From Anaerolineales bacterium (GTDB taxonomy: Bacteria; Chloroflexota; Anaerolineae; JAAEKA01): a stretch of 64,000 nt of DNA. The notes under the pieces are model-generated. The model made no database searches. It was not told the DNA's origin and was given only the letters and a program-made list of their open reading frames with translations. The stretch spans positions 62,001 to 126,000 of the forward strand of contig JACKBI010000007.1 of NCBI GenBank assembly GCA_020634615.1. Reading direction: 5' to 3'. The position numbers and the translations under genes are program-made. This document shows positions 17,206 to 26,238 of the stretch, piece by piece. Every line of letters starts with the position of its first letter. The first letter of the stretch is position 1.

Positions 17206-17252
17206 TGTGTCAGCGAAATGGCGAAAGCAAGGGGGAAGGTGAACGAAATTGG

Positions 17253-18287
17253 CTATTCTGACTGCCCGGCCAGGTCTGCGAAGCCTGCTGTCATCCGATC
17301 TTCCAGCGGTCGGCGCTCAGCCTCTGATAGAAACGTCGAGCGCAGCGCGTTGAGCGACAGGTTACGCAGGTCGTCGCGAGTCAGAGTGAACGCGTCACTC
17401 AACTTCGCAAACTCCTGTGTCAGCGTCGTGTTAAACAACGGTGGGTCGTCGGAGTTTACCGTGACACTCAGCCCCATGCGCAGCAGGTGGATGAAGGGAT
17501 GCTGGTCGATACTGCGGTAGACGTTCAGGCAAACGTTGCTGGTCGGGTTGACCTCCAGCGTGATCTGCCGGTCGTACAGCTCAGCCAGCAGATGCGGATC
17601 CTCGATGCTGCGCACACCGTGGCCGATGCGGTCGGCCTGCAGATCGCGCACCGCGCTCCAGACGCTCTCTGGTCCGGCGACTTCACCCGCGTGCGGCGCG
17701 GAACCCAGCCCGGTTGCCTTGACGCGCTCGAAATATGGTGCAAACGCAGCCGCGGGCGAGTTGACCTCGTTGCCGCCCAGTCCCAGCGCCACCACACCGC
17801 GGTCCGCCCAGTCCAGCACCAGTTGCGTCGTCACTTCGGCGACGGGCGGCTCCAGGTTGCGGTGGATGTCCAGGATCCAGCGAATCTCGACGCCAAAGTC
17901 GCGCCGCGCCCGCTGCCGTCCATCCTCCAGGCCGGCGATGATGTCCTCGGCGACCAGACCTTTGTCCTGAATGAGATGGGTATAGGGTGTGACCGTCGCC
18001 TCGCGGTAGAGGATGTTCTGGCGCGCCATGTCGGCTCCCAGTTCGTAGGCGATGGTCGAGAAATCGTCTGCACTGCGCAGGCAGCTCTGGATCTTGAGGT
18101 AGATTTCGACGAAGTGCGGGAAGTCGGAGAACTGATACCAGGTCTGCAATGCCTCTGGCGAGTCGGCCGGCAACGACACGCCATTTCGTTCGGCCAGCCG
18201 CAGCAGCGTGGTCGGCTCGATAGCTCCCTCGAGATGGATGTGCAACTCCGCCTTGGGCATTTGTTGGATGAAAGTGTGTAGTGACAT
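17253..18287 (-). CDS. add: Adenosine deaminase family hydrolase
   Basis: 344 residues from the ATG at 18287, preceded by AGGA. The family deaminates adenosine and deoxyadenosine to inosine with a zinc ion held in a TIM barrel. The metal ligands and catalytic residues fit: AELHIHLEG near the start (HxH), SAPHAGE in the middle with the catalytic Glu nearby, DRIGHGVR with the proton-transfer His, and VTVNSDDPPLF with the last Asp ligand. Some family members act on aminodeoxyfutalosine, and sequence alone does not exclude that. It is not closely coupled to either neighbour. Confidence 0.88.
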   Translation of the reverse strand: MSLHTFIQQMPKAELHIHLEGAIEPTTLLRLAERNGVSLPADSPEALQTWYQFSDFPHFVEIYLKIQSCLRSADDFSTIAYELGADMARQNILYREATVTPYTHLIQDKGLVAEDIIAGLEDGRQRARRDFGVEIRWILDIHRNLEPPVAEVTTQLVLDWADRGVVALGLGGNEVNSPAAAFAPYFERVKATGLGSAPHAGEVAGPESVWSAVRDLQADRIGHGVRSIEDPHLLAELYDRQITLEVNPTSNVCLNVYRSIDQHPFIHLLRMGLSVTVNSDDPPLFNTTLTQEFAKLSDAFTLTRDDLRNLSLNALRSTFLSEAERRPLEDRMTAGFADLAGQSE

Positions 18288-18315
18288 AGGGATCCTGTCG
18301 GGATGGACAAAATGT

Positions 18316-18346
18316 CTGGCTGGCCGGTCTCCGACCATGCCGACAT
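18316..18346. repeat. Family G palindromic repeat (GGCCGGTCTCCGACC)
   Basis: Short palindrome between the deaminase and nucleotidase genes, related to the elements at 508-541, 25396-25422 and 43678-43702. Confidence 0.5.
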
Positions 18347-18357
18347 AGAGCTCGACG

Positions 18358-19005
18358 CTACCCGCAGGCGCCGTCCGCGCAAATGGCGTCGATCACCGGG
18401 CCAAGCTCCAGAATGGTATCGATGTGGTAGTCGGCGCGGTCGTCGGGGGCGCCATCGACCAGAACGGTCACCATCCCCAACGCCGCGGCCGGCTGCAGAT
18501 TGCGCCCACTGTCTTCGATCATCACGCACTCGTCCGCGCTGGCATTCAGGAGGCGCAGGCAACCGGTGTATGCCGGCAGGTTGGGCTTGCTGACGTAGTC
18601 AACAGCCACTACATCGATGATCTGGCTGAAGTGACGACGAATGCCCAGTCGCTGCAAGACGCGCTCGGCGTGTGCACGGTCGGCATTGGTGAAGATCACC
18701 TTTTCCACCGGCAGGCTGGCAAGGAGGTCGTCCAGTGCTGGGTTAGGAGCGAGCATGTCCAGCGAGAAGTTGTGGACGAATGCGAGGTATTTGTCGGCAT
18801 CGATCTGATGGTTGGCCAGCAGCCCTTGCAGCGATGTGCCGTAGTCGTGGTGATAGCGCCGCGCCAGGGTGTCGGCCTCGTCCATGGCCAGGCCAAGTGT
18901 TTCGACGATGTAGTGGCGGATTTGTCGGCCGATCTGCGCCATCACCCCCGCGCTTCGCTGATACAACGTGTCGTCCAGATCGAAAAGGAGGTAGCGGATG
19001 GGCAT
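18358..19005 (-). CDS. HAD-superfamily hydrolase, pyrimidine 5'-nucleotidase type
   Basis: 215 residues from the ATG at 19005. Motif I is YLLFDLDDTLY with the nucleophilic Asp, motif II VIFTNADRAH, the lysine motif SKPNLPAY, and motif IV ECVMIEDSGRNL. The helical cap sits between motifs I and II (C1 cap). The YQ following DDTL and the overall layout resemble the Sdt1/SSM1-like pyrimidine 5'-nucleotidases, which strip phosphate from UMP or CMP; substrate assignment is inference. The frame extends 42 codons further upstream but through a family B repeat, so the internal ATG is preferred. The neighbouring deaminase hints at nucleoside salvage. Confidence 0.82.
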   Translation of the reverse strand: MPIRYLLFDLDDTLYQRSAGVMAQIGRQIRHYIVETLGLAMDEADTLARRYHHDYGTSLQGLLANHQIDADKYLAFVHNFSLDMLAPNPALDDLLASLPVEKVIFTNADRAHAERVLQRLGIRRHFSQIIDVVAVDYVSKPNLPAYTGCLRLLNASADECVMIEDSGRNLQPAAALGMVTVLVDGAPDDRADYHIDTILELGPVIDAICADGACG

Positions 19006-19011
19006 GGGGAG

Positions 19012-19152
19012 TGGCGGGTGGCGGGTGGCAGGTGGCAGGTTCGGAAATGTGCTGTCTGCCGGGGGCCGATTTTCGTACGTTACTTTGAGCAGGCAGAGTA
19101 GGTATTCACACGCCAACCGCCTATCTGCCACTTGCCACTTGCAACCTGCAAC
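19012..19152. repeat. Family B fold-back: TGGCAGG repeats and inverse
   Basis: GTGGCGGGTGGCGGGTGGCAGG units at about 19012-19053 are mirrored by TGCCACTTGCCACTTGCAACC units at about 19129-19149. It fills the gap between dppA and the HAD gene and reaches within a few bases of the dppA stop. A relative without a clear inverse lies at 42124-42196. Confidence 0.7.
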
Positions 19153-19154
19153 TC

Positions 19155-19964
19155 TCAGGAAGCCAGTTTGACCATCGCGCGGAAGACGCGATAGACGGTC
19201 AGGTAGTCTTCGTGCGCGTATTCCAGCGTGTAACCATCCAGCCGGCGGCTGCCGGGGATCAGGCTGGCATAGTCGGCCATCAGGCTGGATTTAAGCCGCA
19301 CGCGCAACACAACCGGTCCTTCCAGCCGCATCGGGGCAACGGCGGCGCCCAGCGCCTCGTCGGCAGCCTGGCGGATCATGCTCTGCGTTTCCTCGGGATG
19401 CAGGCAGATGGCTGCCTGGTTACCTACGGCGCGCTTGACCGTGACGATCTTGACGTTCGCGCCAAGCAACGCGCGCGCTTCCTCGGTAGCTGCCTGGTCA
19501 CCGGTCACCAAACCTACCGGGACTCCGTAATAGCCCGCCAGGGCCGCGTTGAGTCCGATCTCACCCACCGGCTTGCCGTTGAGCTCCACATGCGCGACGA
19601 CCTTGCCGCTGTAGGTGTGGTCGAGGATGGCATGTTCGGTGCCGGCGCGCGCGTGATAGCCGACGAAGAAGACGACTCCAAATGTGTCATCCAGTCCCTC
19701 CATCATCCCGTAGGATTTTGGGGAACCGGATATGAGATCGGCCCAGGCGTCGAGGTCGTTGATGAGCAAGTTGCGCATGCTGCCATGCGAGTCGTTGACC
19801 ACGACCTCGCTGGCGCCGCCGGCGCGGGCGCCAAGAATGGCCGCGTTTGCCTCCTCGGTCATGAGCTTGCATGCCAGGTCATAGCCCTGGCCGCCGGGAC
19901 TGGTCTGCTCAGGGCTGACGATCCCTGAGACGCCTTCCAAATCGACTGAGATGTATACTTTCAT
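19155..19964 (-). CDS. dppA: D-aminopeptidase DppA (M55 family)
   Basis: 269 residues, the usual length. M55 enzymes are cytoplasmic decameric zinc peptidases that cut D-amino-acid-containing peptides, probably for peptidoglycan recycling. The zinc ligands are visible: SVDLEGVSGI near the N-terminus (D-x-E), NDSHGSMRN, and GYHARAGT further on. EIGLNAALAGYYGVPVGLV and GDQAATEEA are also typical. It has its own promoter about 100 bases upstream. The start is the first ATG after the promoter and has a poor ribosome binding site. Confidence 0.92.
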   Translation of the reverse strand: MKVYISVDLEGVSGIVSPEQTSPGGQGYDLACKLMTEEANAAILGARAGGASEVVVNDSHGSMRNLLINDLDAWADLISGSPKSYGMMEGLDDTFGVVFFVGYHARAGTEHAILDHTYSGKVVAHVELNGKPVGEIGLNAALAGYYGVPVGLVTGDQAATEEARALLGANVKIVTVKRAVGNQAAICLHPEETQSMIRQAADEALGAAVAPMRLEGPVVLRVRLKSSLMADYASLIPGSRRLDGYTLEYAHEDYLTVYRVFRAMVKLAS

Positions 19965-20059
19965 GGTGGGACTTGTGGTGGGGCTGCTGCTGGTGTCTCT
20001 GTTAACTGCGCCGGTTGCGGGCTGGAACGTACTTTTTAGCTGTGTTGGATACCGTCGAA

Positions 20060-20088
20060 ATCATAGCATACGGCATCAGGATTGACAA
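20060..20088 (-). promoter_or_regulatory. Promoter of dppA
   Basis: Minus strand TTGTCA (20083-20088) and TATGAT (20060-20065), 17-base spacer, leader of about 90 bases. Confidence 0.7.
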
Positions 20089-20333
20089 GACCAGAGAACC
20101 AGAGTTGGTTACAGACGACAACTGTTCACGCCGAGTCCTCCGCTGCAAGCAAGAATGAGCGTCTTTGTACGCGAGAACGGCGGGAGAAACGTCGGGACAA
20201 TATGATCTATGCCATGGTTTTGTAGGGAAATCTATGCTACTGTTCTCTGCATAGATAGGTAAACATCTGTCCCGCTATCGGGGCATTCCAGGTAGAGCAT
20301 CAACCTTTGGACGGGAAACCATGGAGGGTTTTC
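20089..20333. other. Intergenic region with an inverted repeat before the RHS gene
   Basis: No gene is seen. ATCTATGC (20230-20237) and GCATAGAT (20249-20256) form a perfect 8-bp inverted repeat with an 11-base gap, suited to a dimeric regulator or a small hairpin. A GGAGG site at 20323-20327 precedes the ATG at 20334. Confidence 0.4.
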
Positions 20334-22814
20334 ATGCACCTGCTCACTTCACACAAACGTTCTCAGAGTTGTGTTCTTCGCGCAGTGGCGGCTCTGACCA
20401 TTCTGTTTTCCTCGTTGAGCTTGCCACCTACGCCACCACCACCTACACCTAAGATGCGCTGGGCGATCTGGTGCAGGTGACCGATGCCGCCAGCAACATC
20501 ACCGGCATGACCTATGACCCGCTGGGGCGCAAGATGGCCATGACCGACCCCGACATGGGATCATGGAGCTATGGCTACGATGCGGTCGGCAACCTGACGT
20601 CGCAGCGCGATGGCCGCAACCAGTGGCTGTACTTCGAGTACGACGCCCTCAACCGGCTGGTCGCCAAGCGCCAGGACAGCGCCAACGGGACGCTGCTGGC
20701 CGAGTACCAATTCGACGCGACCGGCCAGAAGGGGTTGCTCTCGCGCAGCAAGGCATACACCGCCGAAGGCGTGGTTGAGATCAGCAACGTAACTTATGAC
20801 GTCCGCGGACGTCTTACACAACAGAACTGGATTGTTCCTGGAACAGGTGGCGGCGCCTTCCGCCTGGACCACAGCTACAACGCGGCCGACCAGCCGGCGA
20901 CGCTGCGCTACCCCGGTGGAACAGCCGGCCAGCAGGGCGAGCTGGTGACCACTGGCTACAACAACCTGGGCCAGTTGAACTCGGTGAGCGGCAGCGGCGT
21001 GTCATATGTGTCCAGCACCACCTACAACGCCCGCGGCCAGGTGACCGAGCAGCGGCTGGACACCGGCGCCAACGGATTGACCCGGCAATACGTCTACGAC
21101 CAGAACACCATGCGGCTAACGACGCTGCGGGCCGGCGTGGCCAGCCCGTACACCAACCTGCAGAACCTGTCGTACACCTACGACGCGGTAGGCAATGTGG
21201 CCAGCATCGTCGACGGCGTCAACAGTTCACAGCGCCAGTGCTTCGGCTACGACGCCCTGGACCGGTTGACCAACGCCTTCACCGGCAACAGCGACTGCAC
21301 TGCCTACACCACCGGCGGCACGGGACCGTACAACCACACCTACGTCTACGATGCGGTCGGCAACCTGACCAGCTACGCCGGCGCTACGTACACCTACGGC
21401 GACAGCAGCCACAAGCACGCCGTGACGAGCGCCTATGGCAACAGCTACGGCTACGACGGCAACGGAAACCAAACGACCCGGACCATTGCTGGGATAACAT
21501 ACACCTTCACCTTCGACTACGAAAACCGCCTGACCGAGGTGAAGCAGGGATACGACCAGCCTGGCGACCTTCCTCTACGACGCCGACGGCAACCGCGTCA
21601 AGGGCACCGTCAGCGGTGTGACGACGGTTTACATCGCCGGCATCTACGAATACCAGGGCGGCGCGACCACCAAGTACTACGAGGGTGGTGGGTTGAGGAG
21701 GACTGGCTACTCGACCAACAACGGCGTGTTTTACATGCTTAGCGACCATCTCAAGAGCACGTCGGCGCTGGTGGCGCGCAACGGTGTGTTGAACGTCAAG
21801 TATTTCTACTATCCGTATGGTGCGCGGCGCGGTGTGCCGTTCAACACGATTACCGCGAAACACTTCACGGGTCAGTATCACGAGACGAGTTTGCCTGGTG
21901 GGGAGGGGCTGAGTTTCTACAATGCACGTTGGTATGACCCTCGATTGGGACGGTTTCTGTCGGCGGACACGATCGTGCCCAATCCGTCGAATCCCCAGGA
22001 TCTCAACCGGCTGGCCTACGTGCGGAATAACCCGCTGCGCTATGTCGATCCGAGTGGACACTACATTTTTGAGGAGGATCCTGGTACCCCCTACCACCCT
22101 CCAAAAACACCAAGTTCAGGACCTGCGAAGCCGAACAACAATCCCACTAGCAGGTCAGCATCTTCGGGTAGCTCAACCTCAACCCAATACCAAGTCTGGA
22201 AGAGTGGTTTGTCAGCGATATCGGATATCGGCTTGGCGCATGGGCGCAAAGATGTAGCTACTTATGAGATGCTTATTCGACAAGCTCCCGAAAGTTTGCA
22301 ACTGATTGTAGCCGCTTCTATTGCCCATCAGGCGAGCGATCCGAAGGATCGACCTTTCGGAACTGATCTACTAGAAAAACTGTTCTATCGCAAACTGCGA
22401 CCTGACGGTTCAGTTGGCATCGCACAGTTGAAACCTAGCGAACTCGATCGTTTTGGTTTGGGCGGAAGAGATCCCTTGGACCCAAATGTTGCTGTGTTGG
22501 GTATGACGGCGAAGCTTCTTGAGGCTGACGCTTACATATCTACAAAATCAGAGACGGTTTCGAACACTGATCGACTAATGTTGCTTGCACTGGTACAGAA
22601 TACAGCTAGCCACCAGCAAATGATGACGGTTATCGACACCTTCTATAGCAGTGCCATTCAATCCTGGGACACTATGTTGGGAACCGAGTACGCGAAAGAT
22701 CATTGGGTTGAGCAATCACGTCTGATCTTGCTACATATTGAATACCTGGTTGAGAACGGATGGACGCTGCCAATGGGTACTGACCTTGATTTTTGGAGAA
22801 GTAAGGCGTTCTGA
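20334..22814 (+). pseudogene. RHS/YD-repeat protein with lysozyme-like C-terminal domain, broken in three places
   Basis: A signal peptide begins at 20334 after GGAGG (MHLLTSHKRSQ ... VAALTILFSSLSL). It then joins out of frame to RHS sequence, so most of the N-terminal body is deleted. TAA at about 20452 replaces a Tyr codon in the YTYDALGDL repeat. From 20471 YD repeats run cleanly (YDAVGNLTSQRDGR, YDALNRLV and others) to about 21548, where one extra G shifts the frame. The RHS core then resumes to the LGRFLSADT and LRYVDPSGHY signature at about 22055. The last 250 residues are a separate domain with PESLQLIVAASIAHQ and DGSVGIAQLKPSEL, which resembles lysozyme/transglycosylase folds. In intact RHS proteins this C-terminal part is the released toxin. 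Confidence 0.8.
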
Positions 22815-22828
22815 GGAGGTTTATCTCA

Positions 22829-22942
22829 ATGGACAAGAATCGTTTTTTCAAAACAGGTGTAGCAGTTGTGTTAGTGAGTATGTGTGTCCTGGTATTCTGC
22901 GCATCATGCTTCATCGTTGGCCTGTCTGTGAGTATTCTATGA
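22829..22942 (+). CDS. Small membrane peptide after the RHS gene
   Basis: 37 residues with an excellent GAGGAGGT ribosome binding site. One hydrophobic segment (VAVVLVSMCVLVFCASCFIV) makes it a membrane peptide or the signal sequence of a truncated protein. In RHS loci the next gene usually encodes the immunity protein, so this may be the start of a former immunity gene; the stop at 22940-22942 and the coding-like frame from 22935 support truncation. Confidence 0.45.
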   Translation: MDKNRFFKTGVAVVLVSMCVLVFCASCFIVGLSVSIL

Positions 22943-23060
22943 CGCGTTGCTCAACGCCCGTGGATCGGTGGCCGCAGTTCCGGACGAGGATGGCGATCCC
23001 GACATGTCCACGCGCGACCAAACGTTCGGTTATGGCGGCAACTACCTTCAGGATCTATGA
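22935..23060 (+). pseudogene. C-terminal fragment of an unknown protein
   Basis: An open stretch with protein-like composition (FYDALLNARGSVAAVPDEDG ... TFGYGGNYLQDL) ending at 23060, without its own start. It overlaps the end of the small membrane peptide in another frame. It is probably a piece of a second C-terminal domain or immunity gene. Confidence 0.35.
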
Positions 23061-23102
23061 GTGGCAAAGGAGTAGCTCTTTGCGAGGAAAGGAAATCGTG
23101 CA

Positions 23103-23737
23103 ATGTTTATGTTGGAAACGAAGAATCAGGGATCGGCTCACAGAGACACCGGGCACCTATAATGCTAGCCCTTGTGGCGCTTATCGGAACTATCCTGTTG
23201 GTAATTGCTATCAGGTGTTATGTCAATCACCGCTGTTTGGCACATCGGATCCGTTTACCGAGGCCGACTTGGTCGGTCTTATCTGGATCCAAGCTTCAGT
23301 ATGAGAACATTTGGGCGTACGACAGTCAAATCTCAGTCAGGTGGTCGACATGCACTTGGCACTGAGACGTTAACATTGCGATCTGATGAAACGTACACGC
23401 AGGTATTTGATGACCGTACTTCGGGAAACGTGAGAACTGCAGATGGAAAGTCCTGGTACCTTGACGAAACCAACATCATACATAGACTTGGGGGATGTGG
23501 CCTCAGCTTGGTCCTGAACTGTCTGCGATGTTCGAAAAGCAGAGGCTTGGCGGTGTTCAAACATTCAATGGAAGAGACCTGCAACTTGACGCAGGTGAGG
23601 CGTATCTCTGGGTGAATTCGCTGGGTGACGGCGTGCTTATAGAAATTTACCACCTTCCAACAGGAGATCGGCAGTCAGAAAGTAGTACGGTTTCATGGGA
23701 AGGTTCAAGTACAGCCTTGATGATTTTTAGGTTCTAG
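23103..23737 (+). pseudogene. Frameshifted gene for a membrane-anchored protein, possible immunity gene
   Basis: Three frames must be joined. A hydrophobic anchor (LALVALIGTILLVIAIR) at about 23165 is followed in the same frame by VNHRCLAH. A second frame carries TETLTLRSDETYTQVFDDRT and ADGKSWYLDETNII at about 23365-23480. A third carries LQLDAGEAYLWVN and VLIEIYHLPTGD up to 23737. Together they give a membrane anchor plus a small beta-rich domain of about 150 residues. I do not recognise the family. Its position after an RHS toxin-like domain makes an immunity role plausible. Confidence 0.5.
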
Positions 23738-23831
23738 TGAAACTGTGGTCGAACACTGGGCAGTGCGGAGACAATGGCTATTCGCTACCCACAACAATGC
23801 TTCGAAACGGCCACGCAAACGATGATCTGAG

Positions 23832-23932
23832 GTGAAGCAGGATACAACGACCCTGGCGACATTTTTGTATGACGCCGACGGCAACCGGGTCAAGGGAACT
23901 GTGAGCGGGACCACGACGGTCTACATCGCCTG
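23832..23932 (+). pseudogene. Orphan duplicate of the RHS core
   Basis: About 100 bases nearly identical to 21540-21640 of the RHS gene (EVKQ...ATFLYDADGNRVKGTVSG...TTVYIA), cut off at both ends. It keeps the original frame across the site where the large copy has an extra G. It marks a past duplication or recombination of RHS modules. Confidence 0.75.
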
Positions 23933-24021
23933 CATAGCGACCCAGTCACGGTGCAGGCTGGACTTTTCATGCAAACCAAAGACGCGTCTGCAACCATGCA
24001 ACAGATGCAACAAACTGCCTC

Positions 24022-24050
24022 TTGACAACCGACTCGCGACTTCATATCAT
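24022..24050 (+). promoter_or_regulatory. Promoter giving a leaderless mRNA for the HTH gene
   Basis: TTGACA (24022-24027), 17 bases, TATCAT (24045-24050), then six bases to the GTG at 24057. The layout is the same as at 579-614. Confidence 0.75.
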
Positions 24051-24056
24051 GAAGAA

Positions 24057-24236
24057 GTGAAGTCATATCTGAATGCATCGGAGGTCGCCAGGCTCCTGAA
24101 CGTGGACCGTGCAACGGTTTCGCGCTGGATCAAGAAGGGCCTGATCGAGGGGGTAATGCGGCCCGAGGGGTCGCAGCAATACCGCATTCCGCTGACTTCA
24201 TGCCAACAGTTCGTCAAGAACCATGAAAACCGTTAG
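24057..24236 (+). CDS. Small excisionase-like HTH protein
   Basis: 59 residues from GTG at 24057: SYLNASEVARLLNVDRATVS then RWIKKGLIEGVMRPEGSQQY and RIPLTSCQQFV. This is a complete helix-turn-helix of the MerR/excisionase (HTH_17) type with the winged 'QYRIPL' strand and nothing else. Proteins of this size act as recombination directionality factors or as small repressors. The GTG was chosen because it lies six bases after a good -10; the ATG eight bases earlier is followed by a stop two codons later. No integrase gene is nearby, although the surroundings are rearranged. Its relation to the partial HTH gene at the window start is only at domain level. Confidence 0.8.
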   Translation: MKSYLNASEVARLLNVDRATVSRWIKKGLIEGVMRPEGSQQYRIPLTSCQQFVKNHENR

Positions 24237-24281
24237 CTTTTCCATCTTCAAATCGTTCAAGCGGTGCCATCACAATAACAA

Positions 24282-24307
24282 AGCGAGCCGGGTCCGCCCG
24301 GCTCGCT
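24282..24307. terminator. Terminator between the HTH gene and etfA
   Basis: AGCGAGCCGGG and CCCGGCTCGCT make an 11-bp perfect stem with a TCCG loop. The plus side is followed by GAAAAACAAC and the minus side by TTTGTTATTG, so it mainly serves the minus-strand beta-oxidation operon and may act both ways. Confidence 0.8.
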
Positions 24308-24330
24308 GAAAAACAACATCTCGCCGACTG

Positions 24331-25350
24331 TTATGCGTTCAGCGCCTCAATCAGCGCAGGGATAATCTCCTCTACTTCGCCGATGATGCCGTAATCGGCG
24401 TGCTTGAAGATGGGAGCGTCCGGGTTGTGGTTGATGGCGACAACACATCTGGCGCCTTCGGTTGCGCCGAAGTGCTGGAAGGTGCCGCGCACGCCGCAGG
24501 CGATGTACAGATCGGGCTTGACGATGTGTTTGGTCATGTCCACCATGTACTCGCTGTCGATCAGCCCCTCGTCTACCGCGCCGCGTGAGCCGGCCACGGC
24601 GATGCGTTTTTGCGGCATCTTGCGCGCGAACGCGGCCGCCAGCTCTTCGACCAGTGTCCACCCGCCATTGCGTACGCCGCGGCCGCCGGCGATGATGATG
24701 TCGGCCCGCTCCAGCGGCGTGTAGCTGTGAGGCGGTTCGACGGGGTTCAGCGGCGGCTGCGGCGTCCAGACTAACTCGACCGGGATCACTTCGCCGGAAC
24801 GCCAGCTATCGCGGTAGGGGGTTGGGAAGGAGCCGGGAACCACGGTCGCCATCTGCGGATTGTGATGGCAGGCGACCACTTGGTATGCCTGGCCGCCATA
24901 CATCGGCGTGGCGGCCAGCAAGCTGCGGTTATCCGGATCCAGCATGACATCGATGGCATGGGTCACCAGCGATGCGCCCATCTGCTGGGCAACCTGAGGC
25001 GCCAGCTTGCGCGACCCGGCTGCGCTGTTCCAGAGCACCATCTCAGGCATCTTTTCCTCGAAGAAACGCGCCAGGCTTGCGTGGGTCGGGTAGCCCTGAC
25101 CGAGGTAGACGGCGTCTGCTCCGTATGCGATCAGATCCTGCCCCAGTTGATCGCTGGCCGTTTCTCCCAGCAGCAGGGCATGGACATAAGCGCCCAGACT
25201 GCCAGCAAGATCGCGCGCCTTGCCCACGAGTTGGTAGTCGCTTTCCTTGAGTTCGCCAGACCAGGCAAGGGCAACCACCCAAACGTTGCGATAGCCGTCT
25301 TGCTCTTCGACCGGCTCGCCCAGGAGTTGTTCAAGAAATGACAGATCCAT
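24331..25350 (-). CDS. etfA: Electron transfer flavoprotein alpha subunit
   Basis: 339 residues. With EtfB it accepts electrons from the acyl-CoA dehydrogenases of this operon and passes them to the quinone pool. The C-terminal FAD-binding domain is clear: ADIIIAGGRGVRNGG, RIAVAGSRGAVDEGLID, PDLYIACGVRGTFQH and VVAINHNPDAPIFKHADYGI. Two ATGs compete (25356 and 25350). The GGAG site sits seven bases before the second and abuts the first, so 25350 is chosen. It is the last gene of the operon. Confidence 0.93.
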   Translation of the reverse strand: MDLSFLEQLLGEPVEEQDGYRNVWVVALAWSGELKESDYQLVGKARDLAGSLGAYVHALLLGETASDQLGQDLIAYGADAVYLGQGYPTHASLARFFEEKMPEMVLWNSAAGSRKLAPQVAQQMGASLVTHAIDVMLDPDNRSLLAATPMYGGQAYQVVACHHNPQMATVVPGSFPTPYRDSWRSGEVIPVELVWTPQPPLNPVEPPHSYTPLERADIIIAGGRGVRNGGWTLVEELAAAFARKMPQKRIAVAGSRGAVDEGLIDSEYMVDMTKHIVKPDLYIACGVRGTFQHFGATEGARCVVAINHNPDAPIFKHADYGIIGEVEEIIPALIEALNA

Positions 25351-25395
25351 AGTCATTCTCCATTGAAATCTAGTTGCTTGATATCTCGTCGCTCG

Positions 25396-25422
25396 CTGTG
25401 GCCGGTCAGAGACCGGCCACAG
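25396..25422. repeat. Family G palindromic repeat between etfA and etfB
   Basis: CTGTGGCCGGTC and GACCGGCCACAG form a perfect 12-bp stem with loop AGA. No T-run follows, so it is a REP-like element or mRNA stabiliser rather than a terminator. Confidence 0.75.
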
Positions 25423-25433
25423 CCTTGAGAATT

Positions 25434-26216
25434 TCAGAGCACGCGGCGAGTGCGCAGGTTGGCCAACAGCGCGCTGGCGACTTCGGCCGGCGAACCGTCC
25501 AGCATGACCCCGGTTTCAGGCGCCGGTGGGACGCGCAGACGGCGGTCGGTGGTCGGCGCAGGCAGGCTGGCCAGGTCGATACCCAGCGACAGGCTGCTCC
25601 ACGTTTCCACGTGCCGTGCCCGATAGGCGTTCATGATGGCAGCACCGTGGGGGTAGCGCGGGTGCTCGGGCGTCTCACGGATGGAGGCGACGACGGGCAG
25701 CGGGGCGGTGCTCTTGTAGTAGCAGTCCTCGATGTACTGCAAGCCAGAGACATGCCTGCCCTCAATGGTGAGTTGTTCGACATCCATCATGACTTGCCAG
25801 TCGCCCAGCTCAATTGCCAGGCGCGGCGCCAGCTCGCCACGTCCCGTGTCAACGGCCATGGCGCCTGTTAGGACCATTTCCACGCCGCGCAGCCGCTTGA
25901 TCGCAGCGGCCAGCACTTTGGCCCGCCCGGCTCCGGTCGCCTTGACAAGCACCGGATCGCTCAGCATGATCGCCCGGTCTGCGCCCAGCGCCAGCGCCTC
26001 GCGCAGAATGTCTTCCGAGTCGCTGTTGCCAATGGTAAGCGCAATCAGCTCGGTGGAAGGATCGGTTTCCTTGAACCTCAATGCAGTGTCCAACGCCCAG
26101 CGGTCGGTCGGGTTGAGTATCTTGATCGCCTGCCGGTCGTCAATCGCCTGGCGGCTGCGGCTGACCTTGATGGTGGCAGGGTCCAGCACTTGTTTGATGC
26201 AGACAGCAATACGCAT
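25434..26216 (-). CDS. etfB: Electron transfer flavoprotein beta subunit
   Basis: 260 residues from the ATG at 26216, with AAGGAGG exactly upstream. MRIAVCIKQVLDPATIKV, ILNPTDRWALDTALRFKE, ALALGADRAIMLSD and GAMAVDTGRGELAPRLA are the AMP-binding features of EtfB. It pairs with EtfA and bridges acyl-CoA dehydrogenases to the respiratory chain. It lies about 20 bases after the acyl-CoA dehydrogenase gene. Confidence 0.94.
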   Translation of the reverse strand: MRIAVCIKQVLDPATIKVSRSRQAIDDRQAIKILNPTDRWALDTALRFKETDPSTELIALTIGNSDSEDILREALALGADRAIMLSDPVLVKATGAGRAKVLAAAIKRLRGVEMVLTGAMAVDTGRGELAPRLAIELGDWQVMMDVEQLTIEGRHVSGLQYIEDCYYKSTAPLPVVASIRETPEHPRYPHGAAIMNAYRARHVETWSSLSLGIDLASLPAPTTDRRLRVPPAPETGVMLDGSPAEVASALLANLRTRRVL

Positions 26217-26238
26217 GTTGCCTCCTTGTCGGTCAGCC

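Noticed and set aside
20200..20333. Riboswitch upstream of the RHS gene
   Set aside because: The small hairpins did not match any riboswitch consensus I could recall (c-di-GMP, SAM, TPP); only an inverted repeat is supported.
24022..24236. Excisionase of a resident prophage or integrative element
   Set aside because: The HTH protein fits in size, but there is no integrase, no att repeats and no phage genes around it in the window.
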